A stretch of DNA of 64,000 bases, from the NCBI GenBank assembly GCA_045863195.1, contig BTUI01000012.1:1-64000 (forward strand), in the 5' to 3' direction. This document shows positions 24,250 to 32,320 of this stretch, one piece after another. Numbering within the stretch: the first letter of the stretch is position 1; every line of letters starts with the position of its first letter. Position numbers and translations under genes: made by a program. The DNA is from W-Chloroflexi-9 sp045863195. Lineage in GTDB: Bacteria; Chloroflexota; Dehalococcoidia; UBA2979. The notes beneath the pieces are model-generated. The model searched no databases, was not told the DNA's origin, and worked only from the letters and a program-made list of their open reading frames with translations.

Positions 24250-24845
24250 TGACTTCCGAGGGCGAACCGTCGACCACTTCCGGCAAAGGCCATCCCGGCA
24301 TCCGCTGGGGTGGTGACGGTTCGCTCTCGAAGCCGCCTCCGCGTCCGCAGGACGACCCCACCAGCCCGATGCACGCGCCGCCGCCGTTCCCGGCGACCGC
24401 GGCCGAGCGCGCAGCCCGGCCTCGGTTCGAGACCGACCGTCCGTACGCCTCGCCGTGGCGGCGCGTCGGCTCGTACCTGATCGATGTCCTCGTGAAACTG
24501 GTGATCGCGGAGGTCATCTTCTTCATCGGCGGCATGCCGGTGGCGATCGACCCGCTGGACCCGGCGGTGTTCCTGCCCATGGAGATGATCCGGCGCGGCT
24601 ACGACCTGATCTTCTGGTCGCAGGGCTGGACGATCGGCGACCGGGTGCTGGGCATGCGCATCGTGGATGCGGAGGGCAACCCGCCCGGCTTCCGCCGCGC
24701 GATCCGACGCGTGTTCGGCGCCATGCTGAGCGAACTCGCGTTCTTCGTGGGCCACGCCTGGATGATCTGGGACCGCCGTCGCCAGACGTGGCACGACAAG
24801 ATCGCCGGCACGTACGTCGTCCGGGTGGAAGAGCCGCGCCGCTAG
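24249..24845 (+). CDS. RDD family membrane protein (198 aa)
   Basis: RDD-type membrane protein. After a disordered Pro/Ser-rich N-terminus (~65 residues), ASPWRRVGSYLIDVLVKLVIAEVIFF begins the domain (the family Arg-Asp pair is in R..D), and GWTIGDRVLGMRIVDAEGNPP and RRRQTWHDKIAGTYVV complete the usual pattern. Two to three membrane segments. The GTG start at 24249 overlaps the SDR copy 4 stop by one base; ATG 24369 would give 158 aa without the linker. Its stop shares CTAG with the convergent lipoprotein gene. Transport or anchoring role unknown. Confidence 0.8.
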   Translation: MTSEGEPSTTSGKGHPGIRWGGDGSLSKPPPRPQDDPTSPMHAPPPFPATAAERAARPRFETDRPYASPWRRVGSYLIDVLVKLVIAEVIFFIGGMPVAIDPLDPAVFLPMEMIRRGYDLIFWSQGWTIGDRVLGMRIVDAEGNPPGFRRAIRRVFGAMLSELAFFVGHAWMIWDRRRQTWHDKIAGTYVVRVEEPRR

Positions 24846-25663
24846 TCGCTGACGCCGGGCGGCGGGGTGACCTCGATCGTGGGGTCGTTGAGGTCGAACA
24901 GGTCCATCTCCAGCACGAACGCCTCCGGGTCGTCCTCGCTGGCGGCGATCAGCAGCACGCGGATCGCCAGGCCGGTCTCCACGTCACCCCAGAGGTGCAG
25001 CATCATGTCGTGCGGCGGGAGCATGCCCGGGATCGTGGACTCCTCCGGCGTGAACATCCGGTTCACGGCCGCCGCGTCCAGCATGTAGTGGCGCGCCTGC
25101 CGGCCGTTCACCATCTCCACGCTGGAGGGGGTGTTCTCCAGCACGGACACCACCCGCCGCAGGTTCTCCTCTGACCCCCCGGCGAGGATCACGGACGGCG
25201 ACAGCGCCACGTCCTGCCCCAGGAAGTCCTCCGGCGTCGCGATCGGCAGCTGCTCACGCCAGATGCCATTGCCTTCCCGGGTCCAGACCTGGCCGTCGAT
25301 GATCACGGTCTCCCGCTCCGTCTGGAAGTAGCCGAGGTCGGTCCTCGCTACGGTGCGCTCGCGGTCCGGGTTGACCCGCTCGCCCTCCATCACGAGGTCG
25401 ATGCGGAACGCTTCCAGGTCCAGGCCGGGCGGCGCCTGGCTTGTGTCGATCAGATCGGCGTTCGCGCGGAGGGCGACGCGGTAGCGGTAGCAGCAGACGT
25501 CGTTCGCCGTTGAGATCGTGAAGCCATCGATCACCCGTGGGGTCGGCGAGGCCGTCGGTGCGGGGACGGCGTCGGCGCCGCATGCGGCGATCAGGAGCGC
25601 GGCGAGCGCCGCGGACGCCACCCGGGATGCGCTGGCCAGCAGGCCGGCGCGCGCGGGTGTCAT
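24842..25663 (-). CDS. putative lipoprotein (273 aa)
   Basis: Lipoprotein signal with hydrophobic VASAALAALLIAAC, lipobox Cys about residue 28, then a Pro/Ala/Thr linker. The rest (VCCYRYRVALRANADLID ... VRTDLGYFQ ... TVIIDGQVWTREGNGIWRE ... HLWGDVETGLAIRVLL) resembles the LppX/LolA-like beta-fold found in exported lipoproteins that carry lipids, but similarity is only by pattern. It overlaps the upstream gene by four bases (ATGA) and its stop shares CTAG with the RDD gene. Confidence 0.65.
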   Translation of the reverse strand: MTPARAGLLASASRVASAALAALLIAACGADAVPAPTASPTPRVIDGFTISTANDVCCYRYRVALRANADLIDTSQAPPGLDLEAFRIDLVMEGERVNPDRERTVARTDLGYFQTERETVIIDGQVWTREGNGIWREQLPIATPEDFLGQDVALSPSVILAGGSEENLRRVVSVLENTPSSVEMVNGRQARHYMLDAAAVNRMFTPEESTIPGMLPPHDMMLHLWGDVETGLAIRVLLIAASEDDPEAFVLEMDLFDLNDPTIEVTPPPGVSD

Positions 25664-26625
25664 CGTGCCGCCTCCCAGGGGAGCGAGCGCGGCTGGAGCA
25701 CCTGGCGCACGACGCCGTCCGCGACGAGGACGATGAGGTCCAGCGCGCCGTAGACCGCCGGGTTCATCCCGCGGAGCGCCGCGGTCACCAGTTCGTCCTT
25801 CGCGTGCGCCACGGCGGTGACCACCACCAGCACGGCCAGGTCGGCATCGCCCGTGCGCTTCTGATCGGCGGCCCGCTGCACCTCGGCGCGGAAGCGGCGG
25901 CGGATGTTCGCACCGTCCTGCGGATCGAGGTCTGGCGGGGGTGCCGCCAGCGTCACCCCGTGCGGCGCGGTGGCGGGGAGCCGGGCGACCGCCCAGTAGT
26001 CGTGCACGGGGACGTCCGCGTACTCCTCCGGCTCCAGCACGGCGGCGCGGTCGCGGATGCGCGCGATGATGATGTCCAGTTCGGCGCGCTGCTCCGGCAT
26101 CCGGTGGATCGGCCGCGAGTCGAGGTGGAACGCGCCCGGGACGCCCTCGGAGAGTTCGAGCCAGACCGAGGCGAGTCCGCCGGCGACGGAGACGTACGCG
26201 CCGTCCGCCTGGATCTTCGCGAGTTTCACCGTGGCGGGCAGGCGGATTTCGCGGCGCTCGCCGGGCTCCAGCCCGCGCAGGCCGTGCGCCAGCATGATGC
26301 GCAGGGCGGAGGCGTGCGGTTCCGTTTCCGGCAGCGTGACCCGCGGCGGCACCCATACGACATAACCACCATCGGCGACGGCCGGGTCGGCGGCGACATC
26401 CTCCGTCAGCCATGCCTCGAGGGCCTCAACGCCGGGCGGCGCCGGGTCGGTATCCCAGAGGACGCCGGTGGCGACGCCGATGCGGCGGTCGCGTTGCCGG
26501 AGGACGGCGTCGAAGGGGCCCAGGTCGTCCTCCGGCAGCAGCCGGAAGGTGCGGTAGTACCGCTCGCCCATCCACGCCGCGAGCATGTGGAGCGCGGCGG
26601 TGCGGACGCCTTCAGATCCGGGCAT
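25660..26625 (-). CDS. protein of unknown function (321 aa)
   Basis: Not recognised. A soluble protein with no signal sequence. It contains long amphipathic stretches (PEQRAELDIIIARIRDRAAVLE; GANIRRRFRAEVQRAADQK) and a hydrophobic strand LAVLVVVTAVAHAK that fits a Rossmann-like or core beta strand rather than a membrane segment. The stop overlaps the lipoprotein start (ATGA) and the pair was probably kept together, so the two may work in the same process. It lies 23 bp after the membrane protein gene's start-distal region on the same strand, but with no shared motif. Confidence 0.6.
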   Translation of the reverse strand: MPGSEGVRTAALHMLAAWMGERYYRTFRLLPEDDLGPFDAVLRQRDRRIGVATGVLWDTDPAPPGVEALEAWLTEDVAADPAVADGGYVVWVPPRVTLPETEPHASALRIMLAHGLRGLEPGERREIRLPATVKLAKIQADGAYVSVAGGLASVWLELSEGVPGAFHLDSRPIHRMPEQRAELDIIIARIRDRAAVLEPEEYADVPVHDYWAVARLPATAPHGVTLAAPPPDLDPQDGANIRRRFRAEVQRAADQKRTGDADLAVLVVVTAVAHAKDELVTAALRGMNPAVYGALDLIVLVADGVVRQVLQPRSLPWEAAR

Positions 26626-26649
26626 GGGTAGACGGGCGTGCCGCCGGGG

Positions 26650-27072
26650 CTAGCCCTGCGACTCCGCGGCGGCACGCTTCGCGTCGCGCCGCACGAGGAT
26701 CGGGTTCAGGCCGTTCACCAGCAGCTGCTGGCCGATGGTCACGTTCGCCAGGCCGAACGCCAGCACACCGCCCAGCTTCATCGCCGTGGCGAGCGCCGTG
26801 CCGTCGTTGTCGGTCCACTGCAGGATGAGGACGCCCAGCACCATCGCGAGGAGGAAGCCCACCGCGAGGAGCGTCGGCTCCCAGTTCTTGATGAACCGGG
26901 AGAACGCGCCGATCAGGCCCGCGCCGATGGCGATGTGGACGGAGAGGATGCCGAGGAGCGGCGACCCGTGGTGGTACCAGAGGTCGTACGCGGCGACCAG
27001 GATCACGAACAGCCCGACCGGCGCCACCACCGCGATCAGGATCCCGGGAAGATCGGCCCGCTTGAAGCGCAT
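26650..27072 (-). CDS. small integral membrane protein (140 aa)
   Basis: Four hydrophobic segments: GILIAVVAPVGLFVILVAAY (about 8-28), ILSVHIAIGAGLIGAFSRF, TLLAVGFLLAMVLGVLIL and AMKLGGVLAFGLANVTIG. A basic N-terminus suggests a cytoplasmic N-end. Start chosen at MRFKRADLPG, with AAGGA seven bases upstream; an ATG nine codons earlier is possible. No family recognised. Same strand as the SDR upstream, with 74 bp between. Confidence 0.6.
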   Translation of the reverse strand: MRFKRADLPGILIAVVAPVGLFVILVAAYDLWYHHGSPLLGILSVHIAIGAGLIGAFSRFIKNWEPTLLAVGFLLAMVLGVLILQWTDNDGTALATAMKLGGVLAFGLANVTIGQQLLVNGLNPILVRRDAKRAAAESQG

Positions 27073-27146
27073 GCGTCTGTCCTTCCGCCGCGCGTGCATC
27101 TTCTCTGTGCGGGGCCGTCAGGACAACCACCCCGGGGCGTCCCGCC

Positions 27147-27914
27147 TCAGATATTCGAGCGCGACTGCCCGCCGTCCACGTTCAGCGTGACGCCCATCAG
27201 CCAGGACGCCCGGGTGGAGGCCAGGAACGCGACCGCCGCGGCCACCTCCTCCGGCCGCCCGAAGCGGCCGCCGGGGATGTTCTGCTCGATGAACGCCGCC
27301 ATCCCCTTCGGGTCGTCCTGCAACCGCCGTCCCCACGACCCACCCTCGAAGGCGATCGAGCCGGGGGCCACGTTGTTCACGCGGATCCCCTCCTTCGCCC
27401 ACTCCAGGGCGTAGGCCTTCGTCATCGCGATCTGAGCGGCCTTCGATCCGTTGTACTGGGGAGGCCCTCCGGACTCCCGGCCGTAGATGGAGGAGACGTT
27501 CACCACCGCGCCCTGCCCGGAGGCGGCCAGGTGCGGTTTCGCGAGTTCCATCAGCCGTACGGCGGAGATCACGTTCAGGTCGAACGAGGCGCGCCATCGC
27601 TCCTCGGGCGTGCCCTCGCGCACCGTCGCGCCGGCGTTGTTGACGAGGACATCGATGCCGCCGAACCGCTCCACGGCGGCGCGGATGAGTGCCGAGGCCT
27701 GTTCGGCGTCCGTGACGTCCGCGGCGAAGGTCTCCACCGTGGCGCTCGGGTAGGCGGTGCGCAGGATCAGCGCCGTCGCCTCCAGCGGCCCCGCGCCCCG
27801 GGCGCAGAGGAGGACGCGCGCGCCTTCCTCCGCGAACGCCGCCGCGATCGCGCGGCCGATCCCCCGGCTCGCGCCGGTTACGATCACCGCCCGCCCGGCG
27901 AGTCCCAGGTCCAT
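27147..27914 (-). CDS. SDR family oxidoreductase, catalytically intact (255 aa)
   Basis: Canonical FabG-like SDR: TGASRGIGRAIAAAF (14-28), NNAGATV, NVSSIYG with the catalytic serine, and YNGSKAA with YxxxK. The C-terminus ends GVTLNVDGGQSRSNI. Start at MDLGLAGRAVIV; the open frame extends 25 codons further but runs through the divergent promoter region. It is divergent from a crotonase gene, with a palindrome between them, so a single regulator may control both. The substrate is unknown. Confidence 0.87.
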   Translation of the reverse strand: MDLGLAGRAVIVTGASRGIGRAIAAAFAEEGARVLLCARGAGPLEATALILRTAYPSATVETFAADVTDAEQASALIRAAVERFGGIDVLVNNAGATVREGTPEERWRASFDLNVISAVRLMELAKPHLAASGQGAVVNVSSIYGRESGGPPQYNGSKAAQIAMTKAYALEWAKEGIRVNNVAPGSIAFEGGSWGRRLQDDPKGMAAFIEQNIPGGRFGRPEEVAAAVAFLASTRASWLMGVTLNVDGGQSRSNI

Positions 27915-27998
27915 GCCATGCCCCTCGATGTCCGCCGCCCACGTTGAGCCGATGGTGGCAGCGCAGCGCGTACGCGTCCACCCGCGCACGTAATAGAG

Positions 27999-28015
27999 AC
28001 ATGCTGGCAGTATGT
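27999..28015. promoter_or_regulatory. palindromic operator candidate
   Basis: ACATGCTGGCAGTATGT, a 17-bp dyad with one mismatched pair around a central G, in the gap between divergent SDR and crotonase genes. The centre is 24 bp before the crotonase -35 box. Size and symmetry fit a TetR- or GntR-type site. No regulator gene is adjacent. Confidence 0.45.
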
Positions 28016-28030
28016 ATCGTCGACGCTGCG

Positions 28031-28060
28031 TTGACGCCCCGGATCGGGCGCTCCTACGCT
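28031..28060 (+). promoter_or_regulatory. promoter of the crotonase operon
   Basis: TTGACG, 18 bp, TACGCT. The same arrangement occurs before the DUF151 nuclease gene (TTGACG, 18 bp, TACACT). Confidence 0.5.
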
Positions 28061-28084
28061 CCCGGTACCCCCAACAGGAGAGCC

Positions 28085-28840
28085 ATGGCCCTCGTCGCGC
28101 TGCACGCTGGCGGCCCCGTCGCCACCCTCACCATCGCCCCCGTCGAGGGCCGCTACGACCGCACGTTCATGGAGGCGCTCGCCGTCGAGGCCGCCCGCGT
28201 CGCCGCGGACGAGTCCGTCCGGGTGGTGGTGCTGCGCGCCGAGGGCGACTTCGGTGCCGGCTGGAGCGAGGCGGCGCTGGCGGAGCCGGAAGGGCTCCCG
28301 GTGGTGCCGCCGCTGGGTGCGGGGGTGGAGGTGATCGCCGCCATCCGCCAGCCGGTGATCGCCGCCATCGGCGGTGCCTGCGTCTCCGTGGGGCTGGAAC
28401 TGGCGCTCGCCGCGGACATCCGCATCGCCTCGGACGACACGCGCTTCGCGCTGCCGGATACGCTGGCCGGCGCGGTGCCGCGGGCAGGCGGCACGCAGCG
28501 GCTCCCCCGCGCCATTGGCCGCACACACGCGCTGCGGCTCCTGCTCACGGGCGAGGAGATCGACGCGGCGGAGGCGCGCCGGATCGGCCTCGTGTCGGCG
28601 GTGACGCCGCGCGCCAGCCTGGACGCGGCGGCGCTCGCGATCGCGGAGGTGATCGCCTCGCGCGGGCCGATCGCGACGCGGCTGGCGAAGGAGGCGGTCC
28701 ACCGAGGGGTGGAGATGCCGCTCGATCAGGCGCTGCGGTACGAGCTGGACCTGACCGTCCTGCTCCAGTCCACCGCCGACCGCGCCGAGGGGGTACGGGC
28801 GTTCGCTGCGAAGCGGCCGCCCCGGTTCACTGGTCGCTAA
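28085..28840 (+). CDS. enoyl-CoA hydratase/isomerase family protein 1 (251 aa)
   Basis: Crotonase fold: an oxyanion-hole strand (IGGACVSVGLELALAADIRIA, about 98-118) and AGAVPRAGGTQRLPRAIG. Of the two hydratase glutamates, the first is kept (VGLELAL) but the second position is Asp (FALPDTLAG instead of PEI/PEV), so ordinary hydration may be altered; other crotonases with a single acid act as isomerases or hydrolases. CAGGAG precedes the ATG. First gene of a run ending at etfA that suits acyl-CoA catabolism. Confidence 0.82.
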   Translation: MALVALHAGGPVATLTIAPVEGRYDRTFMEALAVEAARVAADESVRVVVLRAEGDFGAGWSEAALAEPEGLPVVPPLGAGVEVIAAIRQPVIAAIGGACVSVGLELALAADIRIASDDTRFALPDTLAGAVPRAGGTQRLPRAIGRTHALRLLLTGEEIDAAEARRIGLVSAVTPRASLDAAALAIAEVIASRGPIATRLAKEAVHRGVEMPLDQALRYELDLTVLLQSTADRAEGVRAFAAKRPPRFTGR

Positions 28841-28882
28841 ACCCGGCTACGCTGGCCGGCAGAGGGAAGAGGAGGGAACGGG

Positions 28883-29131
28883 ATGAACGTCATCCTGAAC
28901 ACAGACGAGGCGCATGTCGTCCTCTCGCTCGTGACCTCGGCCGTGCTCGACCACGTCGAGATCTCGGACGAGGCACGCGAGCAGATCCGCGAATGGCGCC
29001 GCGAGCGCGGCCCGAACACGAGCGAACTGGACGACTTCACCATCGCCCTGAACGAGGCGATCGGGAACTTCATCGATGAGAACACGCGACGCAAGATGCG
29101 CGTCCGCGGCAAGGTGAAGGTGCAGGGCTAA
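28883..29131 (+). CDS. small helical protein A (82 aa)
   Basis: Not recognised. Predicted mostly alpha-helical and charged: AHVVLSLVTSAVLDHVEISDEAREQIREWRRERG, then a second helix ending FIDENTRRKMRVRGK. GAGGAGGGAA before the ATG is a strong ribosome-binding site. It is followed after 2 bp by a second small protein with the same layout (see next entry), and both lie between two crotonase genes, so they probably act with them. It could be an adaptor or small regulatory subunit; there is no evidence for DNA binding. Confidence 0.6.
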   Translation: MNVILNTDEAHVVLSLVTSAVLDHVEISDEAREQIREWRRERGPNTSELDDFTIALNEAIGNFIDENTRRKMRVRGKVKVQG

Positions 29132-29133
29132 CC

Positions 29134-29370
29134 ATGCGCGTGCAGTTTTCCGACGAAGAGTGCCACCGCATGTTCGAGGCGGTGATCGACCAGCTGGTCG
29201 AGTTGAACCTGTCCAAGTCTGACCGCGCCACGCTGCGCCGGTGGCGTTCCGCCGAGATGACCCCGGGCTCTCCGCTCATGCAGCGCATGGCGGAGCGCAT
29301 GAACACCGAGATCCAGGCGAGCCACATCCGCTCCGAGGTCAGCCCGATCAAGAAGCCGGACTGGGTCTAG
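29134..29370 (+). CDS. small helical protein B, likely paralog of A (78 aa)
   Basis: Layout matches protein A: an N-terminal beta-like start (MRVQFSDEE against MNVILNTDE), a helix with AVIDQLVEL against AVLDHVEI, a central S-D-x-A-x-x-x-x-R-x-W-R motif (SKSDRATLRRWRS against SDEAREQIREWRR), and a final acidic/basic helix. Two bases after gene A. Its tail ends in a basic-aromatic KKPDWV. No known family. Duplication of a small gene between two crotonases is the main information. Confidence 0.6.
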   Translation: MRVQFSDEECHRMFEAVIDQLVELNLSKSDRATLRRWRSAEMTPGSPLMQRMAERMNTEIQASHIRSEVSPIKKPDWV

Positions 29371-29402
29371 CCGCCCACACGGGCCGCGAGAGGGATCGCC
29401 GC

Positions 29403-30122
29403 GTGGCGGGTGACCTGGTCCGGTATGACCGCGAAGGCGACATCGCCTGGGTCACCCTCAACCGCCCCGACCGGCTGAACGCCGTCTCCATGGAGATGCG
29501 CGACCAGTTCTGGGGCGTGCTGACCGCGCTCCGCGACGATCCGACCGTCCGCTGTGCCGTGATCCGTGGTGCCGGCGACCGAGCCTTCTCGGCCGGCGCC
29601 GACATCACGGAGTTCGGCAGCGCCCCGTCCCTGCTCGCCGCGCGCGAGGCGCGCCAGCAGCGCGACCTCTGGGGCGTGATGTCACGCCTGGAGGTGCCGC
29701 TGGTCGCCGCCATCCACGGATTCGCGTACGGTGCGGGGATGGAGATGTCCCTCTACTGCGACCTCCGCATCGCTGCCTCGGACGCTCGTTTCGCACTCCC
29801 GGAGGTCACCCTGGGCTACATCCCGTCCGCCGGTGGCACCCAGACTGCCCCGCGCCACCTGCACCGCTCTGACGCGTTGCGCATGGTCACGACGGGCGAG
29901 CCGCTGACGGCCGAGCAGGCGTGGGAGGCCGGCCTGGTCCACACCGTGGTGGCGCGTGAGCGCCTCGATGACGTCGCACGGGCGTGCGCGGAACGCATTG
30001 CGTCCGCGCCGCCGGCCGCGATGCGCGCGGTCAAGCGGGCCGTCTGGGACGGCCTCGACCGGTCGCTCGTGGAAGGGCTGGCGCTGGAGCGCCGCCTCGC
30101 CGCTCGGGTGGCCGCCTCGTGA
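29403..30122 (+). CDS. enoyl-CoA hydratase/isomerase family protein 2 (239 aa)
   Basis: Complete crotonase: VTLNRPDRLNAVSMEMRDQF (17-36), the oxyanion region FSAGADITEFG, HGFAYGAGMEMSLYCDLRIA and FALPEVTLGYIPSAGGTQ. Both hydratase glutamates are present (GMEM and PEV), unlike protein 1. GTG start at 29403 with GAGGGA upstream. The stop overlaps the start of the Rieske-like gene (GTGA). Likely hydrates an enoyl-CoA intermediate. Confidence 0.86.
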   Translation: MAGDLVRYDREGDIAWVTLNRPDRLNAVSMEMRDQFWGVLTALRDDPTVRCAVIRGAGDRAFSAGADITEFGSAPSLLAAREARQQRDLWGVMSRLEVPLVAAIHGFAYGAGMEMSLYCDLRIAASDARFALPEVTLGYIPSAGGTQTAPRHLHRSDALRMVTTGEPLTAEQAWEAGLVHTVVARERLDDVARACAERIASAPPAAMRAVKRAVWDGLDRSLVEGLALERRLAARVAAS

Positions 30123-30604
30123 GCGGCGCGCAGGCGACCGGTCCGAAGACGGGTGGCGTGCCGGTCGGCCCCACGGTGCTGCTGCTGCTGTCGATGTTCT
30201 TCCTCGGGGTGGTCCTCTGGGGCTACTTCAACCGCCCGGACATTCGCATCGAGCAGATCGACGTAGGCGCGCTGGACGAGTTCGCCGTGGGCCGGCTCGT
30301 CGCGCGGCCGGAGGACAACCTCTACCTGGTTGGCATGGACGATGGCCGGATCCGTGCGCTGGACATGCGGAACCAGCAGACCGGCTGCATCGTGGAGTGG
30401 ATCTCAGACGACGACCGCGGCCGGGCGCACAACCCGGAGGCGCAGCCCGGGGTCTTCCAGGATCCGTGCTCCGGCGCCGTGTGGTCCATGGTCGGGAACG
30501 CGATTTCAGGGTCCAATGTCCCTCTCAAGACCCCCGTGGCGGCCGTCCGCTCGGCCGTGGAGGGTGGCGAGTTGCGGGTCTTCGTGGAGATGATCAACCC
30601 CTGA
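30119..30604 (+). CDS. membrane-anchored Rieske-like protein lacking cluster ligands (161 aa)
   Basis: One transmembrane helix (about 18-36, VGPTVLLLLSMFFLGVVLWG) anchors an exposed domain. The domain aligns with the Rieske cluster region, but every iron ligand is replaced: CTHLGCxVxW appears as NQQTGCIVEW, and FxCPCHGSxF as FQDPCSGAVW. The two cysteines that form the structural disulfide in Rieske proteins (Cys90 and Cys117) remain, as does the closing GNAISGSNVPL. A 2Fe-2S centre therefore seems impossible. GTG start overlaps the crotonase stop. The role is unknown; it may be a structural or partner-binding derivative. Confidence 0.62.
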   Translation: MSGAQATGPKTGGVPVGPTVLLLLSMFFLGVVLWGYFNRPDIRIEQIDVGALDEFAVGRLVARPEDNLYLVGMDDGRIRALDMRNQQTGCIVEWISDDDRGRAHNPEAQPGVFQDPCSGAVWSMVGNAISGSNVPLKTPVAAVRSAVEGGELRVFVEMINP

Positions 30605-30713
30605 TCAGAGGGGCTGCACGGCCACGATCCTCAGTTACAGACACCCCGCGGGACGCTGTAGCGCCTGCGGGGGTGATTGCCTATGATGGCGCGGCTTCCG
30701 GGGGGGAAACGTA

Positions 30714-32291
30714 ATGAATACAGCCGAGTTCCTGACCATCAGTGCCGCCATTGTGCCCGACCGGGTCGCCGTGGTCGGGCCGAACGAGCGCGTCACGTAT
30801 GAGGAACTCCAGAGCCGCGTGAACCGTCTGGCCAACGCCCTGCAGGCGTTGGGCGTCCAGAAGGGCCAGAACGTCGGCGTGATGGCCGTGAACGGCCCCG
30901 AGTTCGTGGAGATCTACTACGCCTCCGCCGCGCTGGGCGCGACCATGGTGCCGCTCAACTTCCGCGCGAAGGCGGAAGAGTTGGTCTACATGGTGGACTC
31001 CACGGATGTCAGCACCCTGTTCATCCAGGAGCGCTACTTCGGCATCTACGAGTCCGTGAAGGATCAGCTGCCGAAGGTCAAGAACGTCATCACCATGGAC
31101 TTCGAGAAGGCGGGTCTGCCCGTCTTCAAGTCCTTCCGCGACTCGGGCGACGACATCCCGGTGTTCACCGACATCGAGGAGAAGGACCCGACGATCATCA
31201 TCTTCACCTCCGGCACGACCTCGTTGCCGAAGGGCGTGGTGCTCTCCTACCAGGCGCTGACCGCGCTGGTGGTGAACACCCAGTCGCCGGCCGACCCGAC
31301 CGGCGACCAGGAGGTGATCCTGGTCTCGGTGCCGTTCTTCCACATCGCCGGCGCCACCACGATCATGAGCGCGATCTTCTCCGGTCGCCGCCTGGTCATC
31401 CTCCCCGCCTTCGAGCCGGAAGCCTGGCTGAAGGCCGTGGAGACCGAGGGCGTCACGCACGCCTTCGTCGTCCCCACCATGCTCAAGCGCATCATGGAGT
31501 CGCCGGCCTTCAAGGCGGCCGACCTCACCACGCTCCGCCTCATCACCTATGGTGCCGCGCCGATGCCGTTCGAGGTGGTCCGCCAGGCCGTTGACCTCTT
31601 CGCCCCGAACGCGAAGGACGTGGGCCTGATGAACTCCTACGGCCAGACGGAGGCCACCGGTTCCATGACCTATCTGGATCCGGACGACCACCGCCTGAAC
31701 GGCACGCCGGAGCAGAACGAGAAGAAGATCGAGCGCCTGCGCTCCGTGGGCCGGCCGATGAGCGACATCGATGTCGCGATCCTCGCGCCGGATGGCCGCC
31801 GCCTGCCGGCGAACGAGCCGGGCGAGATCTGCATCCGCGGCGACCGCGTCATGCGCGGCTACAACAAGCGCGAGGACGACACCGCCGGCGCGCTCCGCGA
31901 TGGCTGGCTGCACACCGGTGACGTCGGCAAGATCGACGAGGACGGCTACCTCTTCATCACGGGCCGCATCAAGGACATGATCATCCGCGGTGGCGAGAAC
32001 ATTGGCCCCGCCGAGATCGAGCAGGTCCTGGAAGACCACCCCGGCATCGCGGAGGCCGCCGTGATCGGCGTGCCGGACGTGGAGTGGGGCGAGATCGTCA
32101 AGGCGATCGTGGTGCCGGCGGACGACGGGATGGTGCCGTCCACGGAGGACCTCACCGAGTACGTGAAGTCCCGGCTCGCCTCCTACAAGGCGCCGGCGAT
32201 GTACCAGTGGGTCTCCGAGCTGCCCCGCAACCACCTGGGCAAGGTGCTCAAGACCGACCTGCGCGAGATGTACGGCCAGCCCGCGTCCTGA
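30714..32291 (+). CDS. acyl-CoA synthetase, AMP-forming (525 aa)
   Basis: ANL-superfamily ligase that activates a carboxylic or fatty acid with ATP and CoA. IIIFTSGTTSLPKGVVLSY (about 160-178) is the P-loop; MNSYGQTEATG (about 304) the A5 motif; GWLHTGDVGKIDEDGYLFITGR (about 399-420) the hinge; and NHLGKVLKTDLRE near the end has the catalytic lysine. The chain length preference is not readable. A TATGAT box lies 26 bp before the ATG without a good -35. It is followed 29 bp later by etfD. Confidence 0.9.
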   Translation: MNTAEFLTISAAIVPDRVAVVGPNERVTYEELQSRVNRLANALQALGVQKGQNVGVMAVNGPEFVEIYYASAALGATMVPLNFRAKAEELVYMVDSTDVSTLFIQERYFGIYESVKDQLPKVKNVITMDFEKAGLPVFKSFRDSGDDIPVFTDIEEKDPTIIIFTSGTTSLPKGVVLSYQALTALVVNTQSPADPTGDQEVILVSVPFFHIAGATTIMSAIFSGRRLVILPAFEPEAWLKAVETEGVTHAFVVPTMLKRIMESPAFKAADLTTLRLITYGAAPMPFEVVRQAVDLFAPNAKDVGLMNSYGQTEATGSMTYLDPDDHRLNGTPEQNEKKIERLRSVGRPMSDIDVAILAPDGRRLPANEPGEICIRGDRVMRGYNKREDDTAGALRDGWLHTGDVGKIDEDGYLFITGRIKDMIIRGGENIGPAEIEQVLEDHPGIAEAAVIGVPDVEWGEIVKAIVVPADDGMVPSTEDLTEYVKSRLASYKAPAMYQWVSELPRNHLGKVLKTDLREMYGQPAS

Positions 32292-32320
32292 GACGCCGGG
32301 TGTCAGGCAAGGGAGCCATC

